NCBI RefSeq assembly: GCF_020905375.1
Contig: NZ_JAJJBU010000027.1
Coordinates: forward strand, 1-64,000
Direction of reading: 5' to 3'
Source of the DNA: Arthrobacter cryoconiti
GTDB taxonomy: Bacteria > Actinomycetota > Actinomycetes > Actinomycetales > Micrococcaceae
Length of the DNA: 64,000 bases
Part shown: piece after piece, positions 15,206-24,550 of the stretch
Layout: each line of letters starts with the position of its first letter
Numbering within the stretch: the stretch's first letter is position 1
Position numbers and translations under genes: made by a program
The notes under the pieces: model-generated
Told to the model about the DNA's origin: nothing
Database searches by the model: none
What the model saw: the letters and a program-made list of their open reading frames with translations, nothing else

Positions 15206-15871
15206 CTAGTCCCCAACTGTCGGGGCAACATTAGGAGCTGTGGGGACGCCTCCTGAATCTGGGGCATAGCCGGCCGCAACGTCCCCGAAGTCATCCACCA
15301 ACCAGTCCTTGTTGACGTTGGCCACCTGCACCATGCGGTTGAAGGATTCAAAGGAATCAGGGGTTCCCCCGTCCATAGCGGTGGTGATTCTGTAGTCCAC
15401 GATCACCGTCACCACCCCCTTGCTAAAGCCTTGCGTCCGCACAATTCTCATCTCATCAATCAGCGGTTGACGCACGGTTTTGTGTGCCACGAAGTCCGAC
15501 CAGGCGGGGCCGGCATTGGCTTTTCCGAAGAGTTGATTGAGTCGGTTGGCATAGCTTTTAGTGGTGAATTCCTGCGCCCTGCCAATCCAGGATGTGGGGG
15601 TTGGATCATCCCAGCTCTGGCCCCCGTAAGCGAGGATGAAGCCCTGAACCGTGGCTTTGATTCGGTCACTGTCCGACTCCGGAACGGGGCTGGCCAGGTT
15701 GGGGTCATCACCCTGGCTTACCGGCTCGGGGCTCTGGACCGTGGGGTGGACGATAGCTTGTTGCCCTTGGGGTGGTTGTTCCTTGGCCTTGGAGATCATG
15801 CCGGCGGCCATGACCAAGATGACGGCAACCAGCACTGCCACGCCAAGGATGATTTTCATCTTGCGGTTCAT
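15206..15871 (-). CDS. Membrane-anchored NTF2-like transfer protein
   Basis: 221 residues with an N-terminal membrane helix (ILGVAVLVAVILVMAAGMI), a Pro/Gln/Ser-rich linker, and an extracytoplasmic domain from about residue 68 (IKATVQGFILAYGGQSWDDP ... VVTVIVDYRITT ... VQVANVNKDWLVDDF) that looks like an NTF2/VirB8-type fold. It lies 13 bp after the wall hydrolase in the transfer operon. Likely a structural or scaffold component outside the membrane. Confidence 0.65.
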   Translation of the reverse strand: MNRKMKIILGVAVLVAVILVMAAGMISKAKEQPPQGQQAIVHPTVQSPEPVSQGDDPNLASPVPESDSDRIKATVQGFILAYGGQSWDDPTPTSWIGRAQEFTTKSYANRLNQLFGKANAGPAWSDFVAHKTVRQPLIDEMRIVRTQGFSKGVVTVIVDYRITTAMDGGTPDSFESFNRMVQVANVNKDWLVDDFGDVAAGYAPDSGGVPTAPNVAPTVGD

Positions 15872-15884
15872 CTGGGGTCCTCCC

Positions 15885-17459
15885 TCAGTCGCCGATCATG
15901 GTGAAGTATTCGCTTCCCGGGTTCCAGTCCACGGGGTGCAGCAAGGTGCCGACGCTGGGGTTGAGGGCGCTGTACATCATCCCGTCCCCTGCATAGATTC
16001 CTACGTGGGCCCAATGGTTGGGGCCGTCAGGATTTTGCACCACCAAATCCCCTGGTTGGGGGTTGCTGGTCTTCTTGCCCACCCCCCACTGTTCGGTCCT
16101 GGGGATACCTTTGATCCCCGCCTTGGTCATGACCCACTGCACATAGCCTGAGCAGTCCCATGCCTTGAAGGCGGTTCCGCCCCAGACATAGCTGCCGCCG
16201 AGCCCTTCCTTGGCCGCAGCGATGATCTTTTCCCTGGCAGCATCACCCTTGTATTCACCTGGCATGGGGTTGCCGGCGCCAAATTCATTTCCGGACGTGC
16301 AGTCAACGTTTCCGCCACCACCTGAACCGACTCGCTTCATCAGTGCTTGTGCGACTGGCTCCCATTTCCCGTAGGCGTCCGGCACGTTGGAAACCTGAAC
16401 TGCCTGGGCGGCGTCATTGACGCTCATCTTTTCCCATCCGCTGATCTGCAGGAGCCCTGGCGGACGGGTTTCGCCTGCCGGGTGGATCCCCCAGAAGGCC
16501 AGCGCGGACTTCTCTGGATTCATCAGCTCCTCAACTGTTCCCCAACCCATGGATGGCCGCTGCTGCACCAACCCCACCGAATCATGGTCGTTGCCGACCC
16601 GCTCATGGGGATAGCCATCGGATTCTGGCACCGAGGAGTTGGCATACATGAAGAACTTTGATTCCTGCAGGGCCGTGACGAGAAGGATCAGGATGGCTTT
16701 GTCTGACATTTTGCTCTTCCTGCCCTGAGCGATGACTCGGTCAACATAGCCCAACTGCACGGGGATCATGGTGATGCGGGTGCCAGTGGTGGCCTCCCCA
16801 ATGAAGTCCTGGCCGCTCCCACCCGAGGGCTGCCCGGGCGCCGCCGTTTGGGGTGAAGTGTCAATGGATGAGGGGCCGCCCTGGCCGAGCGTGATGCCCC
16901 GGGCTTTCATGAAGGGGACCGGATCCACTGCCGCACCGTTGACCATGACCTGGAAGTGAAGGTGAGCGGCAGTAGAGCGCCCGGTATTGCCCATGTTGGC
17001 CAGATGCTGCCCAGCCTTCACTTTGTCGCCTGCCTTCACCGTCGTGGATCCGGCCTGGGCATGCCAGTACCAAAGTTGGACGCCCTCCCCCGCATCCACG
17101 ATGATCCCGTGGCCGCCATCGCCATTCCCTGCAGTGCCTCCTGTGCCGTAGGCGGCGACAACCACTCCGCTGGAGGCGGAGTAGAAAGGGACGCCTTCAT
17201 CCCCTCCATCGATGTCCGTCCCATCGTGGTGGTCTGCAGTGCCTTCCAGCATTCTCCCGCCGAAGGTTGACGTGATCACGCCCTGCAGGGGGTTGGTCCA
17301 GCCGCCCTCTGCCACGGATCCCCCGATCAGACAGATGCCCGCGCTTCCTTGGGATCCGGAACCTCCGATGAGAGCACCCAACATGACCGGGACTACCAAG
17401 AAGGCACCTGCCACAGCGGTGACCACGGCAATGGCGCCGCCCACAAGCCACTTGTTCAT
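15885..17459 (-). CDS. Multi-domain cell-wall hydrolase (M23 + NlpC/P60)
   Basis: 524 residues, exported by an N-terminal membrane helix (GGAIAVVTAVAGAFLVVPVM). An M23 LytM domain follows (HHDGTDIDGG near 80, HLHFQVMVNG near 163). The central part (LILLVTALQESKFFMYANSS, then SVGLVQQRPSMGWG) looks like a lysozyme or transglycosylase-related segment. The C-terminus is NlpC/P60 (AWDCSGYVQW Cys near 430, HWAHVGIYAGDG His near 480). It would cut peptidoglycan peptides to let the transfer channel through. The ATG lies one base after the VirB6-like stop. Three potential wall-active modules in one chain is notable. Confidence 0.85.
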   Translation of the reverse strand: MNKWLVGGAIAVVTAVAGAFLVVPVMLGALIGGSGSQGSAGICLIGGSVAEGGWTNPLQGVITSTFGGRMLEGTADHHDGTDIDGGDEGVPFYSASSGVVVAAYGTGGTAGNGDGGHGIIVDAGEGVQLWYWHAQAGSTTVKAGDKVKAGQHLANMGNTGRSTAAHLHFQVMVNGAAVDPVPFMKARGITLGQGGPSSIDTSPQTAAPGQPSGGSGQDFIGEATTGTRITMIPVQLGYVDRVIAQGRKSKMSDKAILILLVTALQESKFFMYANSSVPESDGYPHERVGNDHDSVGLVQQRPSMGWGTVEELMNPEKSALAFWGIHPAGETRPPGLLQISGWEKMSVNDAAQAVQVSNVPDAYGKWEPVAQALMKRVGSGGGGNVDCTSGNEFGAGNPMPGEYKGDAAREKIIAAAKEGLGGSYVWGGTAFKAWDCSGYVQWVMTKAGIKGIPRTEQWGVGKKTSNPQPGDLVVQNPDGPNHWAHVGIYAGDGMMYSALNPSVGTLLHPVDWNPGSEYFTMIGD

Positions 17460-17460
17460 C

Positions 17461-19554
17461 TCAGAAGCCCTTTACCGGATCGACGTGGCCCCGGTTTTCC
17501 CTCCGCACTTTTTGGCGCTCCTCCAGTCTGGCCAGCCGCTGCTGTTCTGCTTCCTTGGCGGAGGCCTTCTGTTGGTTGAACTGGGTCTCGGCTTTCTCGC
17601 CTGGGGCAAGCTTTGCCCGAATGGCGTCAGCCTTGGTGTAGGGGGAAGTCTGTAGCAGTTTGCTCCTGAGCTGCGTTTCCTTCCGGTCCAAAACGTCCTG
17701 CTGCGCAGAGCGACGCGGGGTCTTGTCTCGGCGGGCATCAACCGCGTCCAGCTTGGTGTGGATCTTCTCCTTGGAGGCCTTGACCTTTTCCTCGTGGCGG
17801 TTCAGCTGGGTCCGAAGTTGCTCGTTGCGGGCTGACCGGCGTGCAGGAGCGCTGTGGGCCGATACGGTGTTCTTGGCGAATTGTTGCGCCTTGGGAATGA
17901 CCACCGCGGCCACTTGAACACCCCTTGCTGCTACGCCCACGTATGGGATCTTTGCGGCAAGGCCAAGCGCCGTCTGGAGTTTGGCCCCACCTAAGGCCGA
18001 GGCGCTTTTGGTAGCTCCGGCACCACCTTGCGCAGCAGCTGAACCCCCTTTGGTGGCAGTGGTTCCGGCCTCGGCAGTTGCTGCGCCCCCCTTGCTGGGT
18101 GACGATGGTCCGCCTTTGACCGGGGTTGCTCCGGGGCCTCCTGTGGTGGCTTTTGCTTGCTTGTTCATTGCGCCCAACATGCGGGCTTGCTGCACGGTGT
18201 TGACCGTCTGCCTGACCACCTGGGCCCCGGTGACGGGCTGGCGCGGGGCCTGCCCTTTCGCCCCCATGAAGGAAGACATTTTTGCAGAGATCTTCCCGGC
18301 CGTCGCATGGAGTTTTTTCCTGAAGAGGAAGAGGAAGATGATGCCTCCCAGGAAGAGGGCTGCCAGGACCACGAATTTATTGCGCCCCAGCACATCCAGA
18401 GCGGTCAGGATCTCGATCACGAAGCGAAGATATAGAACCAGTGCCACCAGGGACAGGGCCACTGTGGCGATGGCGGCGAAGACCTGCAGGAGCACATTCC
18501 AGAAACCGGCCCGTTCGTCACCAGGAAGGAGCGCCAGGTATCCGGCGGGGATGAGTTGCAGGGTCCGCCAGGTCAGGACCGCGACGGAGAAGATCAAAAT
18601 GATGGCGAAGGCAGCCGCCATCAGAAAGAAGACCAGGATCCCGAGGCCAACACTGCCCAACAGGTCTAATTGGCCTGATGGGTGTTGCATGAAGAATTTT
18701 GCGTCTGGATCGCATTTGGCCACGGCGTCCCGCACGCTGTTGTCCCCGGTGTCTCCCGTTTTGACCGCCTTCATCTTTGCATCAAAGATCTTTTCGCAGT
18801 CTCCGGTGAGTTTCTTTCCGAAGCTGACGTACATGGAAGGGTCTCTGAGGAATATATCGGTGAGCTTCTGGTTGACGGTGGCGTTGATGACATCACTCGG
18901 GGCCAGCCCGCTGGCGTCCATGTTCTTTCCATCGGTGGCCATGGCAACCGCGGCCTGCCCGCCCATGTCGATGCTCTTGTGCAGCAGCCCGTTTGATCCC
19001 AGGATGGCCGTGGCCGGGTTTGCCAGGACACCGGTGAGCAGGACTGCTACCAGTGCACTGATAAAGAGGTTCAAGGCGCCGTGGGCGTATCGGCCCTTGG
19101 CGAGTTGAATGCCGTAGACCAGGCCGGCAATGGCCAGGGCAAAGGGGATGAAGTTGAGGCCGCCAAAGAGCGACTGAATCGTCGTGGCAAAGACCATGAT
19201 GGGTGAAGTCACCATGGACACCCACTGGAAGGAGAGCAGCCACTGGAAGAACCACATCGCGCCGTTGAGCATGGTGACACCCCAGCTCCAGAAGGTGTCG
19301 ATGTAGAAGGCGTTGATCATCTTGATGAGGTTGTCCATGCCACCGCGGTCAAAGGGAGGCACATTGTATTTATCGGCCGGCACCCCATGGGAGTCCGTGA
19401 CTCCGTTGAACTGATTCTCGTTAGGTGGTGCCGTGCCGTCGTCGGCGTGGGCCCCGGCCGCCGAGGCAACCAGAAGAAGGGCCAACAAGAAGAGGACGGC
19501 AAGAGCTCTCATCAACCAGGGCCTGGCATAGAGGGTGGCTGCCATTTTGTTCAT
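17461..19554 (-). CDS. VirB6/TrbL-like polytopic membrane protein
   Basis: 697 residues. A signal peptide (ALAVLFLLALLLVASAAGAHA) is followed by an extracytoplasmic loop and at least six membrane helices between about residues 85 and 430. A long Ala/Gly/Lys-rich, then highly charged cytoplasmic tail extends from about 440 and contains coiled-coil (KVKASKEKIHTKLDAVDARR, EAEQQRLARLEERQKVRREN). This is the layout of the channel protein VirB6/TrbL in actinobacterial T4SS. The ATG overlaps the VirB4-like stop. Confidence 0.78.
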   Translation of the reverse strand: MNKMAATLYARPWLMRALAVLFLLALLLVASAAGAHADDGTAPPNENQFNGVTDSHGVPADKYNVPPFDRGGMDNLIKMINAFYIDTFWSWGVTMLNGAMWFFQWLLSFQWVSMVTSPIMVFATTIQSLFGGLNFIPFALAIAGLVYGIQLAKGRYAHGALNLFISALVAVLLTGVLANPATAILGSNGLLHKSIDMGGQAAVAMATDGKNMDASGLAPSDVINATVNQKLTDIFLRDPSMYVSFGKKLTGDCEKIFDAKMKAVKTGDTGDNSVRDAVAKCDPDAKFFMQHPSGQLDLLGSVGLGILVFFLMAAAFAIILIFSVAVLTWRTLQLIPAGYLALLPGDERAGFWNVLLQVFAAIATVALSLVALVLYLRFVIEILTALDVLGRNKFVVLAALFLGGIIFLFLFRKKLHATAGKISAKMSSFMGAKGQAPRQPVTGAQVVRQTVNTVQQARMLGAMNKQAKATTGGPGATPVKGGPSSPSKGGAATAEAGTTATKGGSAAAQGGAGATKSASALGGAKLQTALGLAAKIPYVGVAARGVQVAAVVIPKAQQFAKNTVSAHSAPARRSARNEQLRTQLNRHEEKVKASKEKIHTKLDAVDARRDKTPRRSAQQDVLDRKETQLRSKLLQTSPYTKADAIRAKLAPGEKAETQFNQQKASAKEAEQQRLARLEERQKVRRENRGHVDPVKGF

Positions 19555-22082
19555 GCCAGGACCCCGTTGGATTCCCTGGGGGACTTCCGCCGGCCGTCAC
19601 CGTGGTCATCCGGTGTGGAGAGGATGGCCTGGAACCGCTCGTAGCGTGCCGGCTGGGTGATCTGTACCTTCCCATAGCGCTGCGCGGAGTCCCTGAAGAG
19701 GCATTCACCCTCCCGGCCGGTGTAGATCTTGTTGTTCTCATCCATGGGGGACATCTCGGTGGTGATGAGGTCAATCAGTTCCTCGTCGGTCTCGTCCAGC
19801 CCGAACCATCGCAGGCCACGGATGGCAAGGTTCTTATCCGTGTGCCGCATCAGGAAGCGTACTGGGATCAGTCCACGAACCACTTCATTGCCGAAGTCTT
19901 CCTCCGGGTCATGGCTGCCCAGGCCGATGGCCGTGCGGTGCTTCCTACCCTCGCGGACAAAGATCTCAACGACGTGGACGCCTTCAGGGGAGCTGGTGAT
20001 GTGATGGGCTTCGTCCACGATGAACAGTGCCAGGTCTTCTTTGTCCCTGAAACAGACTGCCTGGCCGATGCGGGCGAGCAGGGCATAGAGGCTGCGCCCG
20101 AAGATTTTCTCAATGGAGAGCTGGTTGAAGAGGTGAGCGTTGACCAGCTCGGCCGCGTTGGGCAGTTCGGTTCCTCTGGTGCACATGACTAGGCCGCGTG
20201 AGTCAAGGGGCAGGGGCGGCAGCGAACCGTCAAACAGGACCTTGCCGAGCTTTTTGCGGGCGAAGGCATCCATGCGGCGGCCCAGGTCTTTTGCCCCTTC
20301 CAGGAGGCAGCCCCCTTTTAGGTGTGCCAGAACCCCGCCCAGGGAGTCCAGCTCCTGTTGTTCCAGATAGTCCCGATCCAGCACCTCCGACAGGACAATG
20401 CCCATATCGTCGGTGGGGGCAACGTTCAAGAGCGTGGTGAAGACGGTCTCCACCATGGATGCACCCTCATAGACGCCAAAGACTCTCAGCGGATCCAGTG
20501 AGTATTCAGGGTTGGCAATCTCCAAGGCGATGCAGTCGGTCACGGAGGCTCCAAAGTCCGCCCATTCCATGGTTCCGGAACGATCAATGACGAAGAAGCG
20601 CCCGCCTCGATCGACCACCTCCCCCGTGGTCTTCTTCAGCAGAAACGACTTGCCGGCGCCCAGTTCGGCGCACACGGCGAAAGAACCAGATTTGTTGCCC
20701 AGCATGCTCCCCTCGATGTCGAAGAGCACCGGGGTTTGCCTGTTGGTGGAAATATTCATGCCCAGCAGGCTGCCTTTCTGGGCCCCCAATTCGGTCGAGG
20801 CAAAGGGGATGCCTCCGGCCAGGTCCCGGCCGGTGGTCAGCTGCGCGTATTCACGCACCGCCCGCGAGGTGGGCACGCCTACCTGCATCCCCCACCAGAG
20901 GTCTTCCTGCCCGCCCAACGGGGCGTCGAGGATCATCTCGATGCCTTTGTAGAACTTGCTGACCTCATCAGCCAGGTCGATGGCTTCTTGTGCGGTGGGT
21001 GCTCCGACCGCGAAGATGGCGGTCATCTGAACCTTGGTTTCCTTGTCTGACCGGTTCAGTGCCTGCTGGAAGTCTGCGAGGTCCGAGGCGTAGGAATCCA
21101 GCTCTGAGCTGGAGCCGGTGATTCCTTCATCGGTGCGTTGCCAATACTGATCGGCAAGCGTTGATTCTGCCTTGGCATTCTGTCGCTTGGCGACATCGGC
21201 GCCTGTGATAGTCAGGCGCATCACCCAATCAACATCGATCCCCAGGGTATCGGCCATGTACAGCCACTCGGTGCCCGGGAACATCATTCCGCCGCGTGGA
21301 GTTGCCGACACCGCCTGAAGCACTTGGTAGGAGGGTGTGTTGGCGGAGGCAATCTTGAGGAACCGGCGTGCGAACGGGTTCTTGACCTTCTTTCCAGCCT
21401 CGTCCGATTGCCCTCCTTCATCCAGCCATGGGTTTGGCATGGAGGAGCCCATCTGCATGATCTCCTCCGTGACATCTCCCTTGGCCGAGGCGGCCGGCAC
21501 GCGCCCATCGTGGGCCAGTCCTCGTTGCTGATGGTGGATCCCCATCCAGATGTGTTCTGCAGCCGTTGCTTTTCTGGGTTTGAACACTGAGGGGATGAGT
21601 TTGAAGATCAGGTCTGCCTGGTCTTGGGCATCACTGATTTCCTTCGCCGAGGGAACAATCTGGGGTAGCGCGAGCATTTCAGCGAATTCACGTTGGAAGA
21701 CCCCAATGGCGGATTTGATCATCTCCTGGGTGTTCGACCGCAAGGGTACGGAGAGCCAGAAGGCCCGGGTTCCAAGTTGAATGCCCTCCAGGCTGTCCAG
21801 GGTGGCAAGGACTTCTTCCTTCCACTCCGGGCACTGATCGATGTCCAGCCCTTCAATCATTTGCTCAACCACGGAGGCCGGATCTACGTTGGCCGTGAGC
21901 CCGGAAATCAACGCCTCCCCTTCAAAGGCCTGGAACAGTGCCTGGTGAAATGCCTTCACGGTCTTTTTGATCCGTGGCGGGCAGTATCCGTAAGCGACAG
22001 GCTCCAGTCGAAATGAGGCCCAGACGGTTCCTGACCTGGTGAACATCAGGTTCCCTGGAAGGGCTGTGGCTGGCATGCGCAT
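19551..22082 (-). CDS. virB4: VirB4-like conjugation ATPase
   Basis: 843 residues, starting at ATG after AAGGAG. The N-terminal half is the VirB4/TraC-like domain. Walker A is CAELGAGKSFLLKK near residue 475, Walker B is LALFIVDEAHH near 685, and IGLGSHDPEED follows. VirB4 proteins power assembly of and substrate passage through the conjugation channel at the inner membrane. It sits between the VirB3- and VirB6-like genes, the order expected for a T4SS. All key motifs are intact. Confidence 0.88.
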   Translation of the reverse strand: MRMPATALPGNLMFTRSGTVWASFRLEPVAYGYCPPRIKKTVKAFHQALFQAFEGEALISGLTANVDPASVVEQMIEGLDIDQCPEWKEEVLATLDSLEGIQLGTRAFWLSVPLRSNTQEMIKSAIGVFQREFAEMLALPQIVPSAKEISDAQDQADLIFKLIPSVFKPRKATAAEHIWMGIHHQQRGLAHDGRVPAASAKGDVTEEIMQMGSSMPNPWLDEGGQSDEAGKKVKNPFARRFLKIASANTPSYQVLQAVSATPRGGMMFPGTEWLYMADTLGIDVDWVMRLTITGADVAKRQNAKAESTLADQYWQRTDEGITGSSSELDSYASDLADFQQALNRSDKETKVQMTAIFAVGAPTAQEAIDLADEVSKFYKGIEMILDAPLGGQEDLWWGMQVGVPTSRAVREYAQLTTGRDLAGGIPFASTELGAQKGSLLGMNISTNRQTPVLFDIEGSMLGNKSGSFAVCAELGAGKSFLLKKTTGEVVDRGGRFFVIDRSGTMEWADFGASVTDCIALEIANPEYSLDPLRVFGVYEGASMVETVFTTLLNVAPTDDMGIVLSEVLDRDYLEQQELDSLGGVLAHLKGGCLLEGAKDLGRRMDAFARKKLGKVLFDGSLPPLPLDSRGLVMCTRGTELPNAAELVNAHLFNQLSIEKIFGRSLYALLARIGQAVCFRDKEDLALFIVDEAHHITSSPEGVHVVEIFVREGRKHRTAIGLGSHDPEEDFGNEVVRGLIPVRFLMRHTDKNLAIRGLRWFGLDETDEELIDLITTEMSPMDENNKIYTGREGECLFRDSAQRYGKVQITQPARYERFQAILSTPDDHGDGRRKSPRESNGVLA

Positions 22083-22093
22083 GGGAGTGCTCC

Positions 22094-22657
22094 TTAGGAT
22101 TTCGGTGTGGTCTCGGCCATGAGCCGTTCGATGGCGGTAACTGCTCGGTGCTGCTGCGCCTGAACGGTGCTTGGGCTGGCCGGGGCCGGTTCTGGGGCCT
22201 GGATATTGCGGACGGGCTGTCCCGGTTCTTTGTCGGCAGCGGGGATCTCGGGTGAGGCCGGCATATAGTCCGGGATGGTCAGTCCTCGCACATGGTGGGG
22301 CTTACGGAATTTGAATGCCTTGCTCCCCACCCGTCCGGTATCGGGAGAGGCAAAGGCCTTCATGGCTCCCAGGAACATTGATGCTGGGTTTCGGTTGCGG
22401 GTCCGGATCATCCCGGCAAAGTAGACAGGGACGACTACGGCCGTCGCCCCGACGATGATGTTGCCGATGAGCCCGTAGTTGGCCCAGAGGCCCCAGCTGC
22501 TCAGCACCAGGATGATCATGGCCGCGCCGGCGATGCCCTGGGCAGCGGTGTAAGGGCCGCCGAAGATCTTGCTGCCGTCGGGCAGGCGTCCGAGCATCAA
22601 GGGGTACTTTGATGTCCGGTAGAACTTGACTACCTCGTAGTCTTCAGGCGCGGCCAT
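22094..22657 (-). CDS. VirB3/PrgI-like membrane protein
   Basis: 187 residues. Two adjacent membrane helices lie near residues 38-80 (GIAGAAMIILVLSSWGLWAN, then NIIVGATAVVVPVYFAGMI), followed by a Pro-rich soluble tail. A small two-helix protein directly before VirB4 is the VirB3/PrgI position in T4SS operons. The N-terminal FYRTSKYPLMLGRLPDG segment is typical of actinobacterial versions. Likely an inner-membrane partner of the VirB4-like ATPase. Confidence 0.65.
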   Translation of the reverse strand: MAAPEDYEVVKFYRTSKYPLMLGRLPDGSKIFGGPYTAAQGIAGAAMIILVLSSWGLWANYGLIGNIIVGATAVVVPVYFAGMIRTRNRNPASMFLGAMKAFASPDTGRVGSKAFKFRKPHHVRGLTIPDYMPASPEIPAADKEPGQPVRNIQAPEPAPASPSTVQAQQHRAVTAIERLMAETTPKS

Positions 22658-22662
22658 CGTCG

Positions 22663-22980
22663 CTATGCGCTTGCGTCAGTGGTGAGATCGTGAAGTACCA
22701 ACTCGTGGGACGAACTGGCGGCCACGGTTTCGTTCATCTTTCCTGACAGGAGCTCCAGCCCACCGCTGGCGAGGAAGATCAGGGCAGCGCCGATGACGGC
22801 AGCGATGAGGGTGGCCATGATGGCCTTGGTCTTCACGGCCGTACCAAGGATGATCACGATGGCTCCGATGATGGAGGCCGCGATCAACGCCCCCTTTGCC
22901 TGGGTCATCTGTTCGTTGATCAGATCCCACATGCCGGCGCTGGGCTGTACTGCAGTGGTGATGATGGTGACGGTTTTCAT
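22663..22980 (-). CDS. Small hydrophobic T4SS protein (VirB2/TrbC-like)
   Basis: 105 residues with two membrane helices (GALIAASIIGAIVIILGTAV, then AIMATLIAAVIGAALIFLAS) and short polar ends. Size, topology and position directly upstream of the VirB3-like gene fit a VirB2/TrbC-like subunit, but sequence similarity is weak. Translated from ATG nine bases after the TcpC-like stop. Confidence 0.6.
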   Translation of the reverse strand: MKTVTIITTAVQPSAGMWDLINEQMTQAKGALIAASIIGAIVIILGTAVKTKAIMATLIAAVIGAALIFLASGGLELLSGKMNETVAASSSHELVLHDLTTDASA

Positions 22981-22989
22981 GAGATGGGT

Positions 22990-24027
22990 CTACTTTCCTG
23001 TTGGGGGGACTGCATTGGTGGTGGGTTTGGTGGTTGGTTTGGTGGTGATGTCTGGGTTGATCTCAGAGACCTCCCAGCGCCCTGCCCTTGCCTTCAGCAC
23101 CAGGGTGTAGTCGGCTGCTACCTGCTGGCCGGAGGCTGTCACCAGAAGGACCCTGGTGAGCGTGAGGATGGTGGCACCGTCTGCCGGAGTTGCCACCGGC
23201 TCGGTGGTTGCCTTGAAGTCCTGTGCCTTGACGGCCGCGTAGGGTGCTGGTGCGATGGCCACAATATTTGCGGTGGGGGCTGTGTAGCGGGTGATGTCGC
23301 CGACGCCGGCAGCGTAGGCCTGCAGGAAGCTGGAAATCGACTGCGCCAGTGGGTCAGAGGCCGGCACATTCTGGTTGAATCCATAGGCCTTGGTTGAAGC
23401 CGTCATCGGGGAAGCAATGGCCCGAGGCATCCCCACGGGGGAAATCTGCGTTCCATCAACGACGATTGCGACTTGGAAATACCGCTGTGGCCAGGAGCTG
23501 ACCGGCTTCTTGTCCTTATCCAAGTGGCTCTCCTTGACCTCCGCAGCCACCTGGACCTGGATCAGTCCGGAATCGCTCTTTGGCCCGACCGCGGCGACGG
23601 CAAGATTCCTGTACTCGAAAGGCACCTCCGGCAAGGAGATGGCCGAGAGATCGGCATAGGCGGACAGGCCTGCGTCGTTAGTTCGGGTGGCCGAAAGCCA
23701 TGACCCCACAAACCCCTGGGCAACGGCGCCCACATTCTGATCCGCTGTCGTAGCGACCTGGGAAGTCACCCGGGGCGCCGAGCTGGCCGGGCGTGAAAAC
23801 CCGCCCACCAGGAACGTAAAGATCAACGGCCAAATCAAGAACAGGGCAACCCAACACGAGACCGTAACGGCCTTCGTGGTGAGGGCCTGGCCCTTAGTCC
23901 AAGGGTTCGTTTCCCCATTGTCGGCAAAAACCAGGGTGCGGCGAACACCTGCCTTAGAAGCCTTCTTTGTAGGGTCCGGCATCTGCGGGTCCCCAACCTT
24001 CGCGGGCCCCTTGTTTTGGAGTCGCAT
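22990..24027 (-). CDS. TcpC/VirB8-like conjugation protein
   Basis: 345 residues. The ATG follows GAGGAG and is preferred over a GTG three bases earlier. After an N-terminal cytoplasmic stretch, one membrane helix lies near residues 52-75 (VSCWVALFLIWPLIFTFLVG). Two NTF2-like domains fill the extracytoplasmic part (AQGFVGSWLSATRTNDAG..., then ISSFLQAYAAGVGDITRYTA ... ADYTLVLKARAGRWEVSEIN). This matches TcpC, the VirB8-like scaffold of Gram-positive conjugation systems. Confidence 0.8.
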   Translation of the reverse strand: MRLQNKGPAKVGDPQMPDPTKKASKAGVRRTLVFADNGETNPWTKGQALTTKAVTVSCWVALFLIWPLIFTFLVGGFSRPASSAPRVTSQVATTADQNVGAVAQGFVGSWLSATRTNDAGLSAYADLSAISLPEVPFEYRNLAVAAVGPKSDSGLIQVQVAAEVKESHLDKDKKPVSSWPQRYFQVAIVVDGTQISPVGMPRAIASPMTASTKAYGFNQNVPASDPLAQSISSFLQAYAAGVGDITRYTAPTANIVAIAPAPYAAVKAQDFKATTEPVATPADGATILTLTRVLLVTASGQQVAADYTLVLKARAGRWEVSEINPDITTKPTTKPTTNAVPPTGK

Positions 24028-24029
24028 CA

Positions 24030-24251
24030 CTAAGCTCCTCTCTGCAGTCGTGCTGCCGCAGCGGATCCGGAGGCAAGCCTCTTCGAGCCCAAGAACCCCA
24101 GGAGACGCTTCTGTGCAACTTCGTCAAAGGGGTGCTGATGCATGTTTGCCAGGTGCGAAGTCAGCTCCCCCCGAACGGCAAAGGATGTTGCTACGTCCTG
24201 CAGGTCGGAGCCTTCATCCTCATCAAAAGCGTGGGCCGGATTGCTGCTCAT
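24030..24251 (-). CDS. Small acidic protein, first gene of T4SS operon
   Basis: 73 residues from the first ATG behind family B copy 5. It has an acidic start (AFDEDEGSDLQDVA) and a helical His-containing middle (LTSHLANMHQHPFDEVAQKR). No family is recognised. Its TAG overlaps a GTG just before the ATG of the TcpC-like gene. It might be a small regulator or chaperone of the channel. Confidence 0.65.
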   Translation of the reverse strand: MSSNPAHAFDEDEGSDLQDVATSFAVRGELTSHLANMHQHPFDEVAQKRLLGFLGSKRLASGSAAAARLQRGA

Positions 24252-24284
24252 AGTCGGAAGTCCTTGTCTCGTTGTAGGGGTCTC

Positions 24285-24321
24285 TACCAACAAGAGGTGC
24301 CACCACAAACGCAATCCGGAC
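24285..24321 (-). promoter_or_regulatory. Family B element, copy 5
   Basis: Read on the minus strand: GTCCGGATT, 20 bp ending in GGCACCTCT, TGTTGGTA. It ends 33 bp before the first T4SS ATG. The sigma-like gene starts divergently 230 bp away. Confidence 0.82.
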
Positions 24322-24550
24322 ACGCGAACAAGAAATTCTTTGAAGATCTTTACCCTGCTAAAACCCTGGAGAAACAGTGCTCTGACCTGCGCAAACGCAA
24401 TTGGCAAGGCCCTACATCAGCCAACCCATCAAGTCCTGTTCTGTTGTTTTCCTGACCTAGCAAGGGATTTAGCAAGGGGCGTTTTTCTTGGCTTGACCTT
24501 AGACACCGCGCGCGAGTGATGCGCGAACAAAGCTTTCTAAGGAGACCGCC
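24322..24550. other. Divergent spacer between T4SS and sigma-like gene
   Basis: It contains a direct repeat TAGCAAGGG (24458-24466 and 24471-24479) and a TTGACC at about 24493 that may be the -35 of the sigma-like gene. An AAGGAG ribosome site precedes ATG 24551. I see no coding frame. Confidence 0.45.
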
